Of a stretch of DNA of 64,000 nt, positions 47,001 to 61,206 are shown piece by piece. A program made the translations under genes and the position numbers. The stretch is from Trichoplax sp. H2 (Eukaryota > Placozoa > Uniplacotomia > Trichoplacea). Location: contig NOWV01000174.1 in the NCBI GenBank assembly GCA_003344405.1, positions 1 to 64,000 of the forward strand, in the 5' to 3' direction. The notes below the pieces were generated by a model. The model was not told where the DNA came from and made no database searches. It worked only from the letters and a program-made list of their open reading frames with translations. Numbering within the stretch: position 1 is the first letter of the stretch; each line of letters starts with the position of its first letter.

Positions 47001-49978
47001 TCGATAAGATGATTTTCATTATTTTCAGAGCCTTGATTGATTGTATTTATTTGACTCATTTCCCGAGGTTATCTAGATTACTTAATGCCAAAAAAGTGTA
47101 AGCCCGATATTAATTGTAAATAATGCAGTAGTATCAAATCATTGTACTTTTTTCGATTATTTATTGAAGGAGGAAGAAATCTCTTCTATTTGCATGATAT
47201 CCAATTATGAATTCGATATCTGTCTGCTCATCTAATTATTGCATTTACCGCAAATCGAGAAATAGCAAATATTATAAAATCTAATGCAGTTTCAATGCCC
47301 ATTGATATATAGGATTATACGTCATTCTAATATTTCGAGAATACCTGAAAATGCCTTTCATGGATTGAACCAGTTACAAATCATGTAAGAGCGTGATATA
47401 TAGCATCATCAACTAAACATTAATAATATCTCAAAACACCGTATTAGTTCAACATTATTTTTTTGCTCTTCTAATTATTCGCGGTTATTTTGATAAGTGA
47501 TTTATCAGACAACAAGATCGTAAGCATACAGGAACATGTTTTTGCAAACGCCGGAAGTCATCTTGGCATATCAATGTAAGAAAATACTACTCTTAAAGTA
47601 AAATGATCAGTGAATGAAATAAAGATCCTATCCAGTAATTTCATGGTCCGACAATAATTATTATAATCAAAGGAACTTAAATATAGTTTTAAGGATTGAT
47701 GATTTTTCAAGTAATTTTTATTTTAATTCTATTCCGAGAAAATCTGGTTAAAAATTATATGCAGAAATTCTGCAATTACGGTAATCTTTAAATTATCATG
47801 TAACTACGTGCAGCGTATTGTGAATTATTTTTTAACAAGAGCCTCATCTTAGAACTTTTTAGCAATTGGAGAGAATTTTAATGGAGCTCGATTTTGTTTA
47901 TCATTCTGGATAGAAATTTACTTGCAATTGCTAATAAAGATTTTGTATTAAATTAGATACCGAACGAGCAGCTTTAGCAGTATTTATATGCTTCATTTCT
48001 AGTTCTATGCCATCGACAATGATTTCATGAATAATTCTTATATAAACTCTGAACAGATTTACGTTATTATTTACAGAGATTTAAGCAGAAATCCATTGAA
48101 TTCACTTCATTCTAATGCATTTGAACACTTCTATCCTGCTACTCCTGCTATGTTGAAGCTGTAAGTATTCATTTGATCGAGCTGTCATCGTAAATGCATC
48201 TTAGTTAAAGCAGTCTATAGTGTTTAATTTTTAGTGAGAGGACTGTAAATAGCAACTTATCGTAGCTACATAAAAACCATGTTTGGTAAAGGTATTAGGC
48301 GTGAATGTTTACGTATGCATCGGCCTCTGGGTATAAATTCGTTTCTAGAATTTTCCTCAAGAGTTACTTACAATATTTGAATTGATTTATTAGATTTTAC
48401 CATTCAATTTCGAAATACAAACTATTAACAAATCACTCAATGGACTTTTTATTCTTTTACAGAAATATTTCTGGTACCTATATTACCCATTTAAACTTTC
48501 CTTCAGATGTAAATCGAGCTGATAATGGTCTAATCAGTTTGCGCTCATTAGATGCAGATTCTCGGTCTTTTATTCGTTTGCCAAAGCCATTAAAAGTGCC
48601 ACTCATCCGTAATATTCAAGTCCATCATCCGTATCTTTGCTGTATATTTCAAAGTGAACTTACCAAACTGCGTCTGCAGTACAATCAGTCTATTAATGGG
48701 ACTGAGACTAGAAGTTATAGAGAATATATAGGGCTGGAAAATATGTCGAATACATTCAATGATGCAATAACATATTCATGGCCATGGAGCGACAACCCCT
48801 GGAAACCTAACGGAAACAAGACTAATACAGATCCACCAGGCTTTTTCTTTCCGTCTATTTTACCGCCTACTTCTAAAACAGATCTAGTTAATCAAGGTGG
48901 TGGAGGTTTTGTCGGTAATAAAACTACCTTGAATAAAGATGTAATCAATTTAATCCAGTACAATCAAAATCTATCATTAATTAGCTACTCTGACTTAATG
49001 AATCTTGGAGGTGGTTATGGTGGTCAATCACCTGTCATTTGTAGGCCACAACCCAATGAATTTACGCCGTGTGAAAATATTTTAGGTGATTGGTATTTAA
49101 GAATACCAGAATGGTTCATGTTTATTGCAGCTACAATTGGTAACATCCTGGTTCTCATCGTTATCTATGGAAGCCCATTAAAATTTACTATTACTAAGTT
49201 TCTTATTTGTAATTTAGCCATCGCCGATTTGTGCATGGGATTCTACTTAGGTACCATGGCGACAATCGATGCTATCTTTGCTGATAATTACGCCAACTTT
49301 GCAATTGCTTGGCAACTTAGCGCTGGTTGTAAGTTAGCAGGATTTATTGCAGTCTTTTCTACGGAATTATCAGTTTATACCTTGCTTATGATTACCATCG
49401 AACGCTATATGGTGGTGACTAATGCAATGTATTACAAGCGCCATTTAAAATTGCGGGGTGCATGCATAGCCATGCTGATCGGATGGATATTTGGTCTTAC
49501 CTTGGCCACTCTACCACTACTCCATGTGAACAGCTATTCTAAGACATGTATTTGCCTACCATCTGATATCGATACGCTTGTTGGTAAATTATATATGGCC
49601 GTGATTTTAACATTAAATGGAATGGCTACCATTCTAGTTATGGGTTGCTATTTACACATCTTTTACGTTGTCCACTATTCCAATAGCGCTATTACTAGAA
49701 ATACCGCAAATCGAACGGATTTAATTATTGCTCGTAGAATGTTAATATTGATTTTCGTTGATTTCTTATGTTGGGCTCCCATCGCCGTTTTTGGCTTAAG
49801 TGCTGTTTTTGGCCTGAAATTAATTTCAGTTAGCAAGGCAAAGTTCCTTATGGTCTTTATTTTTCCGCTAAACTCCTGCATGAATCCTTTTTTATATACT
49901 TTCTTTAGCAAATCTTTTCATAAAGATTGTAAAGCGTATTGGAATTGTGTTCATAGCAAATTACGTCGAGATTCATAA
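44004..49978 (+). CDS. LRR-containing GPCR (LGR), glycoprotein-hormone-receptor-like, 8 exons
   Basis: Rhodopsin-class receptor with a leucine-rich-repeat ectodomain. Exons: 44004-44215, 46366-46461, 46650-46721, 47029-47097, 47313-47384, 47498-47575, 48077-48160, 48463-49978; every junction is phase 2 and the sum encodes 732 residues. Residues 1-35 are a signal peptide. CRKCWCTNNAEIHC is the N-terminal LRR cap. LRR exons are 69-96 nt, mostly one repeat each (for example DLSDNKIVSIQEHVFANAG). The hinge contains HHPYLCCIF, matching the CC motif of gonadotropin/thyrotropin receptors, then a long Gly/Pro/Asn-rich insert and CENILGDWYLRIPEWF before TM1. The 7TM part has TIERYMVV (ERW in vertebrates), ARRMLILIFVDFLCWAPI in TM6 and LNSCMNPFLY in TM7. 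A short tail follows. Upstream additional LRR exons between 44216 and 46365 could exist. The ligand is unknown; the cognate class in animals binds cystine-knot hormones or related proteins. Confidence 0.92.
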
Positions 49979-52036
49979 AAGTAACGTGATTGATAGCATT
50001 TCAAAGCTAATGAATGAATTGTATTTGATATGGATATTAGCAGATATTGACCGCTGTTGTACAATTTTAACTTTAACATGAGCATAGTAGCTTTACAAGC
50101 CATATTATATCAAAATACAGTAACATCAGAAACAGTTTGTTCTATGCCGACAGAGAAGAATATTTAATCCGCATTAAGAAATAATATTTACTATAAGTTT
50201 GTTGTCTTGAAATAGCAAAGAATAAGAAGGACTGTAAGTAATTTCGTGCATGCTTCGGAAAAATGTAGTGGTGTCCTTATTTCTTACTAAGAATATAAAT
50301 AATTATACTGCAGTTCTTGTGGCTATCATAAGAACATTGTAACTCCAAGTACTTTTGTCTTATTTATTTTTAGCTAAACTTACTAATTTTGATTGCTCTT
50401 GAGTGAGTATGCGTTTGTGTGTTCATGTATACAAGTATGTATTTATTATGGGCATAGTTTTAACGCTTATATTTTAACTAGCTACCATATTGTTTGCTTA
50501 AAATTTTTAAGCATAGTAAATGTAGTAGAACAATTCTCTAGGCTCAATTTTGTAGCAAGTTATCGCTACTTCTATATTATCTCTTGTATAATATTTAATA
50601 GATGCTCATAGGACTTCTGTCGGTATCTTTACCGTAATTGGTCGAAATTTAGTTAATATAGCGGTGAAATATCAATTTTATAGCTATGATCCTTAGCTTT
50701 ATAGTAAATTCTTACGTTTTGGCTCTTGAATGCTTCGAGTATAATTTAAGTAAATAACAAGCTTTGACTAGATTAAGTTGACGCCGTGTTTAAAAATTTA
50801 CTGAGCTCATAGTGATACGAGTATGTGCTTAATGATAATGTTTTAGTATTTACAAGCAGGTTTGTACTAGGATAAATCAGTATCACTGAGGTAATGGAGC
50901 TGAGGAACAAGCTCTGGTAAGACTAGAGTAAATTCCTAATTAGTATATAAAACTATTTACTAAAAGCTGCTAGTGATAAAGTGTTTCCAAAATAATGAAC
51001 AAGAAGATAGCTAGATTAGGCATTAGGACTAATAGATCTAGTATGGTAAAAAATAAGGTAAACATGGCACCAAATCTACCTTGAATATTATAGTAATACT
51101 TAGCTAATTCATTAATAAAGTAACAATCGTGGTTAAGATCTTCAATCTTAGTTAAGCATCTTGTGACTCACTGAAACTTCACCATAAATCATTCTACAAG
51201 CTAAGTTTAAAATCCAAGTTACAACGTAAATGATTGACATCAGAAGCATTTTTGGAATACGAGTCATAATATAGAAAACTCGGACTATAAATTATCCCTC
51301 AATTGATACGGAAATAGCGAGGCTGTTCCTGCATACGAGTATTTTATTGACGCAAGCATTATCCGCTCATTGCTTTAATTAATTCAGGCAAACAACAGTA
51401 TGCATACTAGAGTATCTAATTTATAAATTTCTCGATTCAAAACAAATGACCCACCGATCCATGCTAATGAACGTGTTAACTACTGGTAGATGTTGTATCG
51501 AATCGTTCTCTCTAATAATATATCCTTTATCGTTATTTAATTAATAAGCGTATAAAATATAAGTTATTAATTTCCTAGACTAATCACAGTTTGAAAAGTA
51601 ATACATTTCAATTAACTGCTTAAAGGCCAACAATCGACTGTACTGGATTATCACTCAAATTCTGCTTGAGGCTCATGTTAAATTTCTATTTTCATTTATT
51701 TGGCAATTTCTATAATAGATAATGACTAATTCTACTGATCATGACTTCACCATGACCAGGCATTAAATTGCTTAATAATTTTATCGATAGAAAATTCCAT
51801 AGATAAATTTTTCAATGGCAAAGAGATGATAACATTAATAGCAAACTTTAAGATAAAAAACAGCATAGTTTAAGTCATCAGTTTCGAGAGTGTTAACTTT
51901 CAATTAGTATGCTGACTTTTGTCATTTACGTAGATAAAAAGACCCACATGACTTTGTACTATACAGCAGCTACAGTTATAAATCGTCATACGATAAGCCA
52001 GTGCTTGACGACCAGAAATACGTATTAAAGATTTTA
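49979..52036. other. Non-coding sequence between convergent LGR and stomatin genes
   Basis: Only 3' flanking sequence of the two genes. A short frame at 50393-50611 has no similarity that I recognise. Confidence 0.6.
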
Positions 52037-55000
52037 TTACATATCCGGAATAGGAGGAGATCTTACTGACTCAGTGGATCCAATACTAGCAGTGGTTGCA
52101 AATCTGGGTTCTGGCTTGTAGCTCTTTGCTTTCGGTGTAGTACCCCTACCCATAAAGCCCCTGATTAAATCTATTGGAATTGGGAAAATAATGGTTGAAT
52201 TCTTTTCACTTGAGATTTGCGTTAAAGTTTGCATATATCTTAATTGCAATGCCGCTGGAGAAGCAGCAATAACATCGCCAGCCTCCTTTAGTGCTCTTGA
52301 AGCGTTTTGCTCTCCTTCAGCCGAGATAACCTACGAATCAACGCCAAATTTTAATTACAAAATAGTGTAATCATTTCGTTAAATCGTCGATACTATTAGG
52401 AATCTACCAATAATATATCTAGGTCGTTCATATAAAGATATTTGATACCTTAGCTCTAGCTTCACGAGAGGCTTCAGCTTCCGCAGCCATAGCACGTTGT
52501 AATTGCACAGGCAAGCGAACATCTTTCACTTCGACTCGTTCAACTTTAATTCCCCAGGCATCAGTAGCATCGTCCAAAACTGACTGAATATGAAATTGAG
52601 TTATATAATAAGAAAAACAAGAATCTTCCAATTTAAATCTGCCATATGATTAACATTGCGAAGTTATTACGCTTCATAACTTGCAGCATACCTGCATTTG
52701 ATGACTAGTCGTTTCTCGATCTAATAATATTTCAGACATGTTTTTGGTACCCAAAACATTTCTAAGAGTAGTTTGAGCAAGTAGGCGCGTTGATACATCG
52801 AAATTTTCAATATTCATTACAGCCATAGTAGGATCACAAACGCGATAATAGACAACTGCATCAACTGCAACTGTCACGCTATCTCTAGACAAAATCTGAC
52901 ATATATTGCAAATAAAATCATTTAATCAATCTTTGCATAAAATTTTCCAATAGTTCCAAAAAAACAATTATTTCTCTACCAATGTGATTGTAATATGTAT
53001 AATTCAAGATACAAAATTGCATCCAGAGTATTACCCACAAAGGCAATTATCAATAATAATTACGATTTCTATCGGACTTACTTCTTGAGGCGGAATATCA
53101 AAGGCGACAGTACGCAAGTCGATTTTGTGATATTTATCAGTACAAGGATTTATCCAAAATAATCCTAATTAGACAACATGAAATAGGTAGGATCTTACTA
53201 AAATTACGTTAATATCAAGCAAGTCATATTAGAATAGACGCCATAAATTTAGTAATTTGCAGCTATTGGTGCTAATTGATAATGAAGTAGCATTAACGTG
53301 ATCATGGGAGTCAAATCTAAGACATAAATTGAGTCATAGCAAAATATTTATCCAATTACGTGACGCCTGATTCACCAAACTTCTCAAGTACAGTACAGCT
53401 AAAAAACGACAAAATTTGAACGAATCTCAATATACGCTAGCCGCTCGTACAAAAATTGTGTTAATCTATATGTAGAGACGGGGCACTACTTACTGAAATT
53501 TCTATAAGATAGAAAGAGAATCCTTCATTTGCAACTTATGACTTTTCAGTAACAATCAAGAGTTGTACACTACGCGGAGAGGGTAACCGATAACTAATGT
53601 GCTTTGCTTGGTATCGTACGTATTGCAGTTGAAAGCAATTGTCAATAACTTTAATTTACTTCAATTTTTAGATTATCAGGATAGTTTGTTAAATTAAATA
53701 GCAATCAAATCTTATACCTGGTCCTCTGGCACCACCAGAAAGCAACCTGCCTAATCGAAACATTACTGCCCTTTCATATTCTTGTACAATCTAAGAAAAA
53801 AACATTACGACAAAGCTTGCATCAATGAAACAGTGCTGACTAATGGTAAGGACGTATTATGGCAGAAAACCATTTCGAAAAGAGATTAAATGTGAGAGGT
53901 AAATATAATTATTCATTTCAGCATGTATTGCAATGTCTAGCTTAGCAACTGTTCACTGTAGAACGTTAGAAGAGTACAATGAACAATAGGCTGGCCAAGA
54001 TCCAATCGAGAAGTCTTTGTTACGTTAAAATTAGCCAACAAGCCCATAATCGGAAATAACATGACTAAGTGTCCTTACATAGACATGGTTGGCGATAGCA
54101 TAGCTTTCCGTATTTTATCCAGGATTGTAACGAATGATTAAATGATTTAAAATGTAATTTGTTTGCTTACTATCGTATGAGAGAAATTAAATATGATTTA
54201 CTGGTATGTAGAATACTAAAATTAGCAATTACACCATCTGGCTGACCGATATTTTACATAGTCAATTATTGTTGACAAAAGATACCGTTAAAAAATAACG
54301 AACCTAACCTCCAAAAATTTCAGCATCACTACAATTTTATATCCAATATCCACTATTAATGAGGCCTTATTACCGTACTGAAAAGCAGAGCCTCTAAAGT
54401 ACTTCATCCGATGATTGTGAGGACATTACTAAAAATTTCTACAAAAAACCCCTTGCTGAAGTGTACAGTAAGCTACAACGATGTATACTGTAGAATTGTA
54501 ACAGCAAACAAACGTCCTAACTACAGTATAACGGCAATAAGATGAATCAAGAAATTCTGCCATGATATATTCCATCTGGCATCACGACCATTGCGAACTG
54601 AATGTGCATTAGATCATGTGTGTGTAAACGGCATGTGTTAAATTAAAAATCGAACGGTAACTTTCCTAGTTTAGAAATAGCACACCGAATACAATTTATC
54701 TATTTATACACCTGATTATGGTTTGATTTGATTTAAACGGTTTAATATATTGAGTAGCGTGTCATCAACAGGACATAAAACATTTCCTACCTTAATGCAA
54801 TGGAAGATCATGATTGGAAAAGTGATTATGAGAAATATGTAGGAGATAATCAGAATTATATTTCCACAAACTCCGTAGTTAGATTGAGCTTCAGCATCTA
54901 AACGGTAAAAATTATTTTTCAAGTTAAGTATTGTATTAGAATAGGGAAAAATTGACAAGAGTGCTTATCGGTACATGGCTTATTTAAAGAGATGGACCAT

Positions 55001-55845
55001 CTAGAGCAAGATAAATTTGGACGATATTATACAGTGTGTATCATGTACATCTTGGAATGACTTATGAGTGCAGAAATGTTACTGTAACAGCAAGATGGCA
55101 TTGTAACGAAATAAGTTTCAAAGTATTATAGTTCATCATCTACGTTGTTATGGAAGTCAAGTGTTTCCAAATATTCAGCAAAAATATTGTCAGTGAAGTA
55201 TTGACACACTGTATTTTTAAGAGTATCTATCGTATGAACTTTATAATTTGTTGTTGTACATATTCAATGTTTCATCATAATTTGGCTTGAGCGATGAAAA
55301 TTCAGCAAGGTGCCAATAAGACCCTTGCTGCCTATATATAAGATATACTATGCCATATATCGTTTTTGCGTATTTAATAACTTTCAAGAACTTCAAGATG
55401 TGTACAGTACAACAACATCATCGCTGTTTCTATCGATCGGCAATTTGTGAACAATTAATCAGAGATGTTTGCGATAGTATGAATTTTGTAGTGTATCAAT
55501 CACTTGGGATCTCATTTTTAAGAAAATCACTTTTTTCAATCATTGTTAGCAAAGCGTGATTGTGGAATAAACTGGTGATGATGTATGATACAGTAGTACG
55601 AGTTGTATTAAAGTTACCTGTTCGACATACATCCAAAAATTGTACAAATGATGATGAACCTAATTACTGTATCACTGTCAGTAAATACTGTCTACGAAAG
55701 TTGACGAAGAGGATCAATTCGATTAAACGTTTAATCGAATGGATTCCTGTAAGGTTAGATATAGATATGTTTTACCTCGATTAAATACTGCCTGCTCTGA
55801 GCGTATAGGAAGTTCACGGAATCCAATTTCTTCTTTAGCAGCCAT
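52037..55845 (-). CDS. Stomatin-family (SPFH/band 7) membrane protein, 7 exons, paralogue A
   Basis: Integral monotopic protein of the stomatin class, which oligomerises on the inner face of membranes and modulates channels. Exons: 55845-55776, 54897-54791, 53790-53718, 53164-53082, 52895-52692, 52583-52449, 52330-52037; phases join to 321 residues. The start codon exon encodes [15 protein letters not shown] and ends in phase 1, which fits the next exon. Residues about 34-58 are the hydrophobic hairpin, with the conserved proline in ITFPIMIF, followed by [28 protein letters not shown], and the SPFH core with [48 protein letters not shown] and the coiled-coil start [14 protein letters not shown]. 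The terminal exon contains [15 protein letters not shown] and the stomatin oligomerisation segment LQLRYMQTL, then a Ser/Pro-rich tail. The AATAAA on the minus strand (plus-strand 52033-52038) overlaps the stop codon. Confidence 0.93.
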
Positions 55846-57357
55846 TCCGCTACTAATCTAAAGTAGTGGAGAATAGAATTAAATTATATTAATCCTATGC
55901 AAGAGGTCGTTTCAAAATTGATTTCCAAAGTCGGCCAAATCAACTTGCTAGCGTAAACTAAACTACATACGAATATTGATAAACATTTCAACTTGATCAC
56001 TCGATAGCTAGCAACTTGTATCAACTTCTCTATAGGTAAGAATTCATAACAACTGCATTTTAATGACTATTTTCTATTGCAGTAGCGATCTCAAATGATG
56101 GATGATAAAGTAAAATCAATTAGTTCATCCATCCTACATAGGTTGTCCTTCAACATAGAAATAGCACATGAAAGGCGTTGATCTAAAGCCATGTTTTTGT
56201 TGTTGGATTTAATTTAGCAATAATGAATCTACCTACTGCATGTTGTACCTTACCTCTCAATTCTACAGTACTACACGGGCTGGATTGAGCGCTTTGCCAC
56301 GTTAATCGGGCTTACAACTTGTATCCAACTATCTACAATTCAACGGCTGTCTATTCTAATAGTCACTCTAGTCTATACTAAACGATTGGATCTGTTTATC
56401 TTCTACTTGAAAAGAAAGATAAAGTGATTTCAAAATTTTTCCCTTACTATTCAGGCAAACCTACTGTATACAAAGCTTCAACATGGAAATACTGTTGGTT
56501 ACTGTAGACTAATGATACAATAGACTATTCAATCAATCAATCCAGTTGGTATTACTACTGTGCTCTCCTGTAGTCTAGTGTTAATGTGTCCTGTAGGAAT
56601 ACTCGTTCAATGTCTGGGTGGACGATTGCAATCGCTGGACTATTACTGTCTATCCTACTCCAACTTTGGTAGCGATGGCAAAATAAATGAAAACAAGACA
56701 CAGTACTTGCGCACTTGGACAGACTATCATTTACTCTTATAGTATTGATGAACAACGGTTGCATACGGCAGCACAGCATGGCAATATGCCGGTTGCTCAA
56801 TTGGTAATTGTCAATCTCCACGCATCCTTATGTCATGATATTAACTACTGTAACAGCTCGGATCCACCTCCTCCATTGAATGTGCTACTTGAACTCGCTC
56901 ATCAATAACGATAAAAGTGTGAAGGAAATGATCAAGCATGATGGTAGTGTAGTTTTGATGGATTGAAATACAATCTATTGCAGACGAGATCACCTCGCTT
57001 ACCAATGGATAGCTATCATCATTCATAGCTCATGAGTTTTGGCCGTTTTGCAGTGAACGTCAGGTTCACTCTCCTAATCTATCTTCAATTTCTCTATTTT
57101 GCAGCAATATCCCACAATCAGATGATAGAATGATTCAGATTGAAATAGGTTCAATTTCTTGTTCACTTTCCAAGCGTGCAAAGCAGGATTTCCACTTGGC
57201 TTGGAAACTCGCTTTGCTAAGTAGTGTACTGTAGAGTTACTAGTACTATTGTTTTCAAGTCATGTGACTAAGCCATTTTAGTTTGGCAGGCGAAGGAAGG
57301 GACTACATGACGTCATTGTATTACGGTATCGTACCGTAACGTTAAGCGAAAGCTTAA

Positions 57358-57560
57358 AACACCTTCTACTGTACTTTCGGTACGGTATACACTACAGTAC
57401 ATTTTTACATAACAGTACAGTACACTGCACTTGTCACTGCTGCACTGTACAGTACGCTGTACACTGATTGTACAGCGTGCATTTTGCTATGCAATGAAAC
57501 ACAAGCCATACTGTGAAGCCTTCCGTATCGTTCGTACAGTACAATACAGTTTTAGGATGG
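57358..57560. repeat. Second cluster of GTACAGTAC/TGTACTGTA-like motifs
   Basis: Runs such as ACAGTACAGTACACTGCAC, GCACTGTACAGTACGCTGTA and CGTACAGTACAATACAG, plus nearby ACGGTATCGTACCGTAAC (57321-57340), itself a palindrome. This is the same motif class as near 27.7-28.8 kb and also lies upstream of a minus-strand gene. More scattered copies continue to about 57900 and 58545. Confidence 0.8.
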
Positions 57561-58728
57561 GCTACTATTCTAAAAATAACACTGTAGACGTCACATGACC
57601 TCATGAAGAACTCTATAAAAGCCATGCTTGAAGCAACGATGATTGTCATCCAAAGAGAGATTCTACTGTCACGTCCTGCATTGCATTGTACACTGTCAAG
57701 TAGTATTGTTACCATAGACTGACAAAGGAGAAGTTCGTCTTCAAAACAGTTCACCTTCCCAACCACTGCCGTGACTCCCTGCTTCAATAACAATAAGGGT
57801 CAATTGCCGTATTTTGTCTGTCCGTCGCCATTACCGTATCATTCAGTACTGTACCGTGTATACAGTACTTGGATAGCCAGTTCTACAGTGTATAGACAGT
57901 AGTGTAACAGTTCACACTTGGCTTTCATTAGTGCACCAAGTTTTTCCTTCGCTTGCTTACCCACTTTGAAATCTTCCTTGGAAACTCGCTGGGAAATAGT
58001 AAAATGGCTGATAAAGGAGAAATATCTCAGCGCGAAATAAACCCTAGAAGTGAAAGTGTTGGCTTCACTCGATGTAAGTTTTTTTTTTTGTATCCAAAAT
58101 AAGAAAAGAGGGGGAAAGAAATGGCGCAAACTAAGCTGTACATTACTGTACATTGTTGACACTCATAATACCCCAAGTCGGTTCCATCACGATAGGTTGA
58201 GCCTGTGTGGACGATAGGTACACACCAGGATAAGTAAATTATATTATTCATGGCGCTATCATATGAATTCATTAAATACTATATGCTGAGAGTTAGCGCA
58301 ATGAAATGTGAACAATGAATTCAATTCTTGGTAGTACTGCTGTAGTTTGGAAGCGTCGATAACATTAGACAATATATGGCAATGAGCGCATTCCAAGCTG
58401 ACCCAATTTTTACCCTACCCTTTATTTCGTAATTGGGAATACATAAAGCCAATGATTCAGGTAGACACAACGCTAGTGGGAGACATATGGAAATTGCATA
58501 TTGCATTGCTTGAATTGTGGATACAGTATAGTATATACAGTACGATATTGATGAATCAAGTCAATCAACCGTCGTTCAATGATTATCTCTTAATAGAGTG
58601 GCAGTAGTCGAACACAGAAAAAGCAATCTTAACCCTTAATCACGATCGACTAAGAGTGGAAACGTAACGGTGGCCTTCTCCGCTGTTGCAAGGACTCGAC
58701 TGTCAGGCACTCCCACTAAGATACTGCA

Positions 58729-58752
58729 GAATAATAATAATAATTATTATTA
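58729..58752. repeat. Palindromic AAT/ATT triplet microsatellite
   Basis: AATAATAATAATAAT followed directly by ATT units, so the run is its own reverse complement around the centre. Probably replication slippage; no role is suggested. Confidence 0.8.
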
Positions 58753-61206
58753 CAAGAAGTCCCCGGTACTGCCATAGGATGAGTGGCCAATGCTGCACAT
58801 TAAGGATATTGCAAATTGCTCCAAATCCTTCACAATTTCATTTTACTCGTTTAGAGATTGGTTCATTTACTTTCATAAGCTACTCTGCAGTACTTTGCAG
58901 CAGAGACGACTTACATTACCATATCAACTAGTATCGTCTAGTCAGCTGCTGTACCTGTCCAATGTCCATGATAATAGCCTGTAGTAATAGTGAGGTAAAG
59001 AAAGACCGTCAAAGCCAATGCCGGCAAATATCCCTACTTTTAGATCCCTAGCTGTACTCCACAATCAATTAAAAAGTGTAGTCATTCTTTCACTGTACCA
59101 TAGAGATCTGTAAAAAATCGAAATCTTATTCACCCGTAATTAATTAGTATTGTATAGCCTACAGTCAACTCAAGTAGATGTGAAAATACGAGCTACTCAT
59201 CATACAGCAGTTGGAATCTGATTGTTTCTTCTTCCAAAAAATTACTATATCATCAAAAAAAGATGCTACAGACTTTTAGAACAAAATAGATATACCAAAT
59301 CAACTGTGCCTATATTATATCGTAGTTAGTATGGACAGGATTACCGTTATTATTAAATACTAACTTAATGTGCTATTGACAAGATTGTGTAGATAGTTAT
59401 TTTGATGAAACCCTGCTGAAAATGTAACGTAATCAAAGTTCTTCCTACAGTATTACTTGGTGTACATTAGCTACATATAATTCAACCCGGTGGCAAGATA
59501 TATTTATTGAAATATTCAAGAATGAAGTCGAAATCAAGCACGATAGGACGCGGCTATTTTAAATTCACTTGCCCTAATTTATATCATAGATATTTTGATT
59601 TATCCAAATTTTAAACGTATCTGGACGTGAAAGGTGTCAAGTTATCAAGTGTCGAAACATGCGTATAACAAGCAATCATCACTTCTCAACTCTGTTACGC
59701 TCTATCTTATCTGGTAGAACACTGTAGTTAGGCATCACTGCACAACCTACCGTAAAGGCAATCATATTCCTCAACTACTGTAGTCGAGCTTATGAGGACA
59801 TCTTGTTTTTTAATTTTGAAAGTCACTTAATTGTAATACAATTATTTTCTACCTCTTGTGAAACAATCGTAGTCGAAGAACGTACTGGATGCATGTGAAG
59901 AAATGCTCACATTAAGAACATCATGCAGCAGCAGTTGAGTAATTAAGAAAAATTGACCTGTACTTATTAATTTAAGAAACAAGAAGTAAAGCAAATTTCT
60001 GTTACGGTATGCTAATTATAATTATTATTGTATTCGGTGTACGCGAGTCTCTTTCTCTAGGGTCTATGCTTAACCATTATAATTCAGGTTAATTACTGTA
60101 CTGTATTACCTTTCACGAACCCTCTCTAATCAATCGCAACATTAAATATTCAAAATTGGAAAGCCATTAAAGTGCTATCGCATTAGTACAGTACTCAGTA
60201 TCACTTGTTGGGCCTTTGGTAATAACTACCTTTCGTCGATAATGGTTGAAAAGTCGTTAGAAAAATCTTAATCCTACGTATTGTATATTTATGGGTACAG
60301 TAATACCCCTCTACCAGGGCATCGGTGTTCATTTTCTTCACCAGTCTACTCGTAGCAGTAAATAGTGATCCTGCCACTTGGTATTACGGAATTGGGAATG
60401 TTAGGGTCAATAGGTAAAATACTTTTTTGTCTTGACTATATGTCAATGCAATATAAAGTCCCGACAAGAAAATAAATATGAATAGTTAAACCAGATCGAT
60501 TGGAGTGATTTTGACAGTGACGTCTGTATAGGATAGCGGCCGTTGCTATGGAAGAAAATTTATTAATTAGCATATTTAATATTAATTAATTAATCCAGTC
60601 CAACCCCATGGAAGCCCTGCAATCTAAGATTACTGTACTGCCAATTATTTGTAGTAAAGATTACTATATTTTCGTACTGCGCAAGTCTCAATACCAGTAG
60701 ATTTACTCGATGGTTGCACAATCCACTTCGACACTATATTGTACTAGACTTACGGAAAGTAGCGTAAACTAAATACTTACACTTTTGGTTCTTATGTTTA
60801 CTGTACAGTATACTATAGCTTAGTAGAACTGTAAATTAATATCAATAAAGAGTATCCGTATATCGACTGGTGCTCATTAACGAGTCGAACGACCATTTTA
60901 CACGCTTCAATTCTACTAATTATCGTATTTCATAATGTCATTTGTACGGTATTTTGTTCTCTGAATTATTCCTACCCGTCATTGAGTCGACTGCAAGTAG
61001 ACAATTGATAATGGTTAGATGTGCATGTTAGACTATTCTAAGTTGGGTGATACTTATTTAAACTTAATGTTATAGCGTCATAGTTTGTTGAGCGAGCACT
61101 GTATCCTCAACATTTAAACGACTAGTGACTATGGTAATACTATTCGCAATCGTGTCACTTGAACAACTTTGATAATTAAAATGCATTAAAATATTTAATT
61201 TTATAG

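Larger units (their letters stand above)
55846..61206. other. Region between divergent stomatin genes, with palindromic motif cluster
   Basis: Contains the upstream region of paralogue A and should contain the first coding exon of paralogue B, which I could not locate. A dense GTAC(A/T)GTAC-type cluster lies at about 57220-57900. Open frames of 60-119 codons here lack domains. A palindromic triplet run is at 58729-58752. Confidence 0.55.

Noticed and set aside
57434-58272. Frames of 81-119 codons on the minus strand between the stomatin genes
   Set aside because: No domain, no family similarity and they end in translated CTGTAC repeats; likely chance in a less AT-rich segment.
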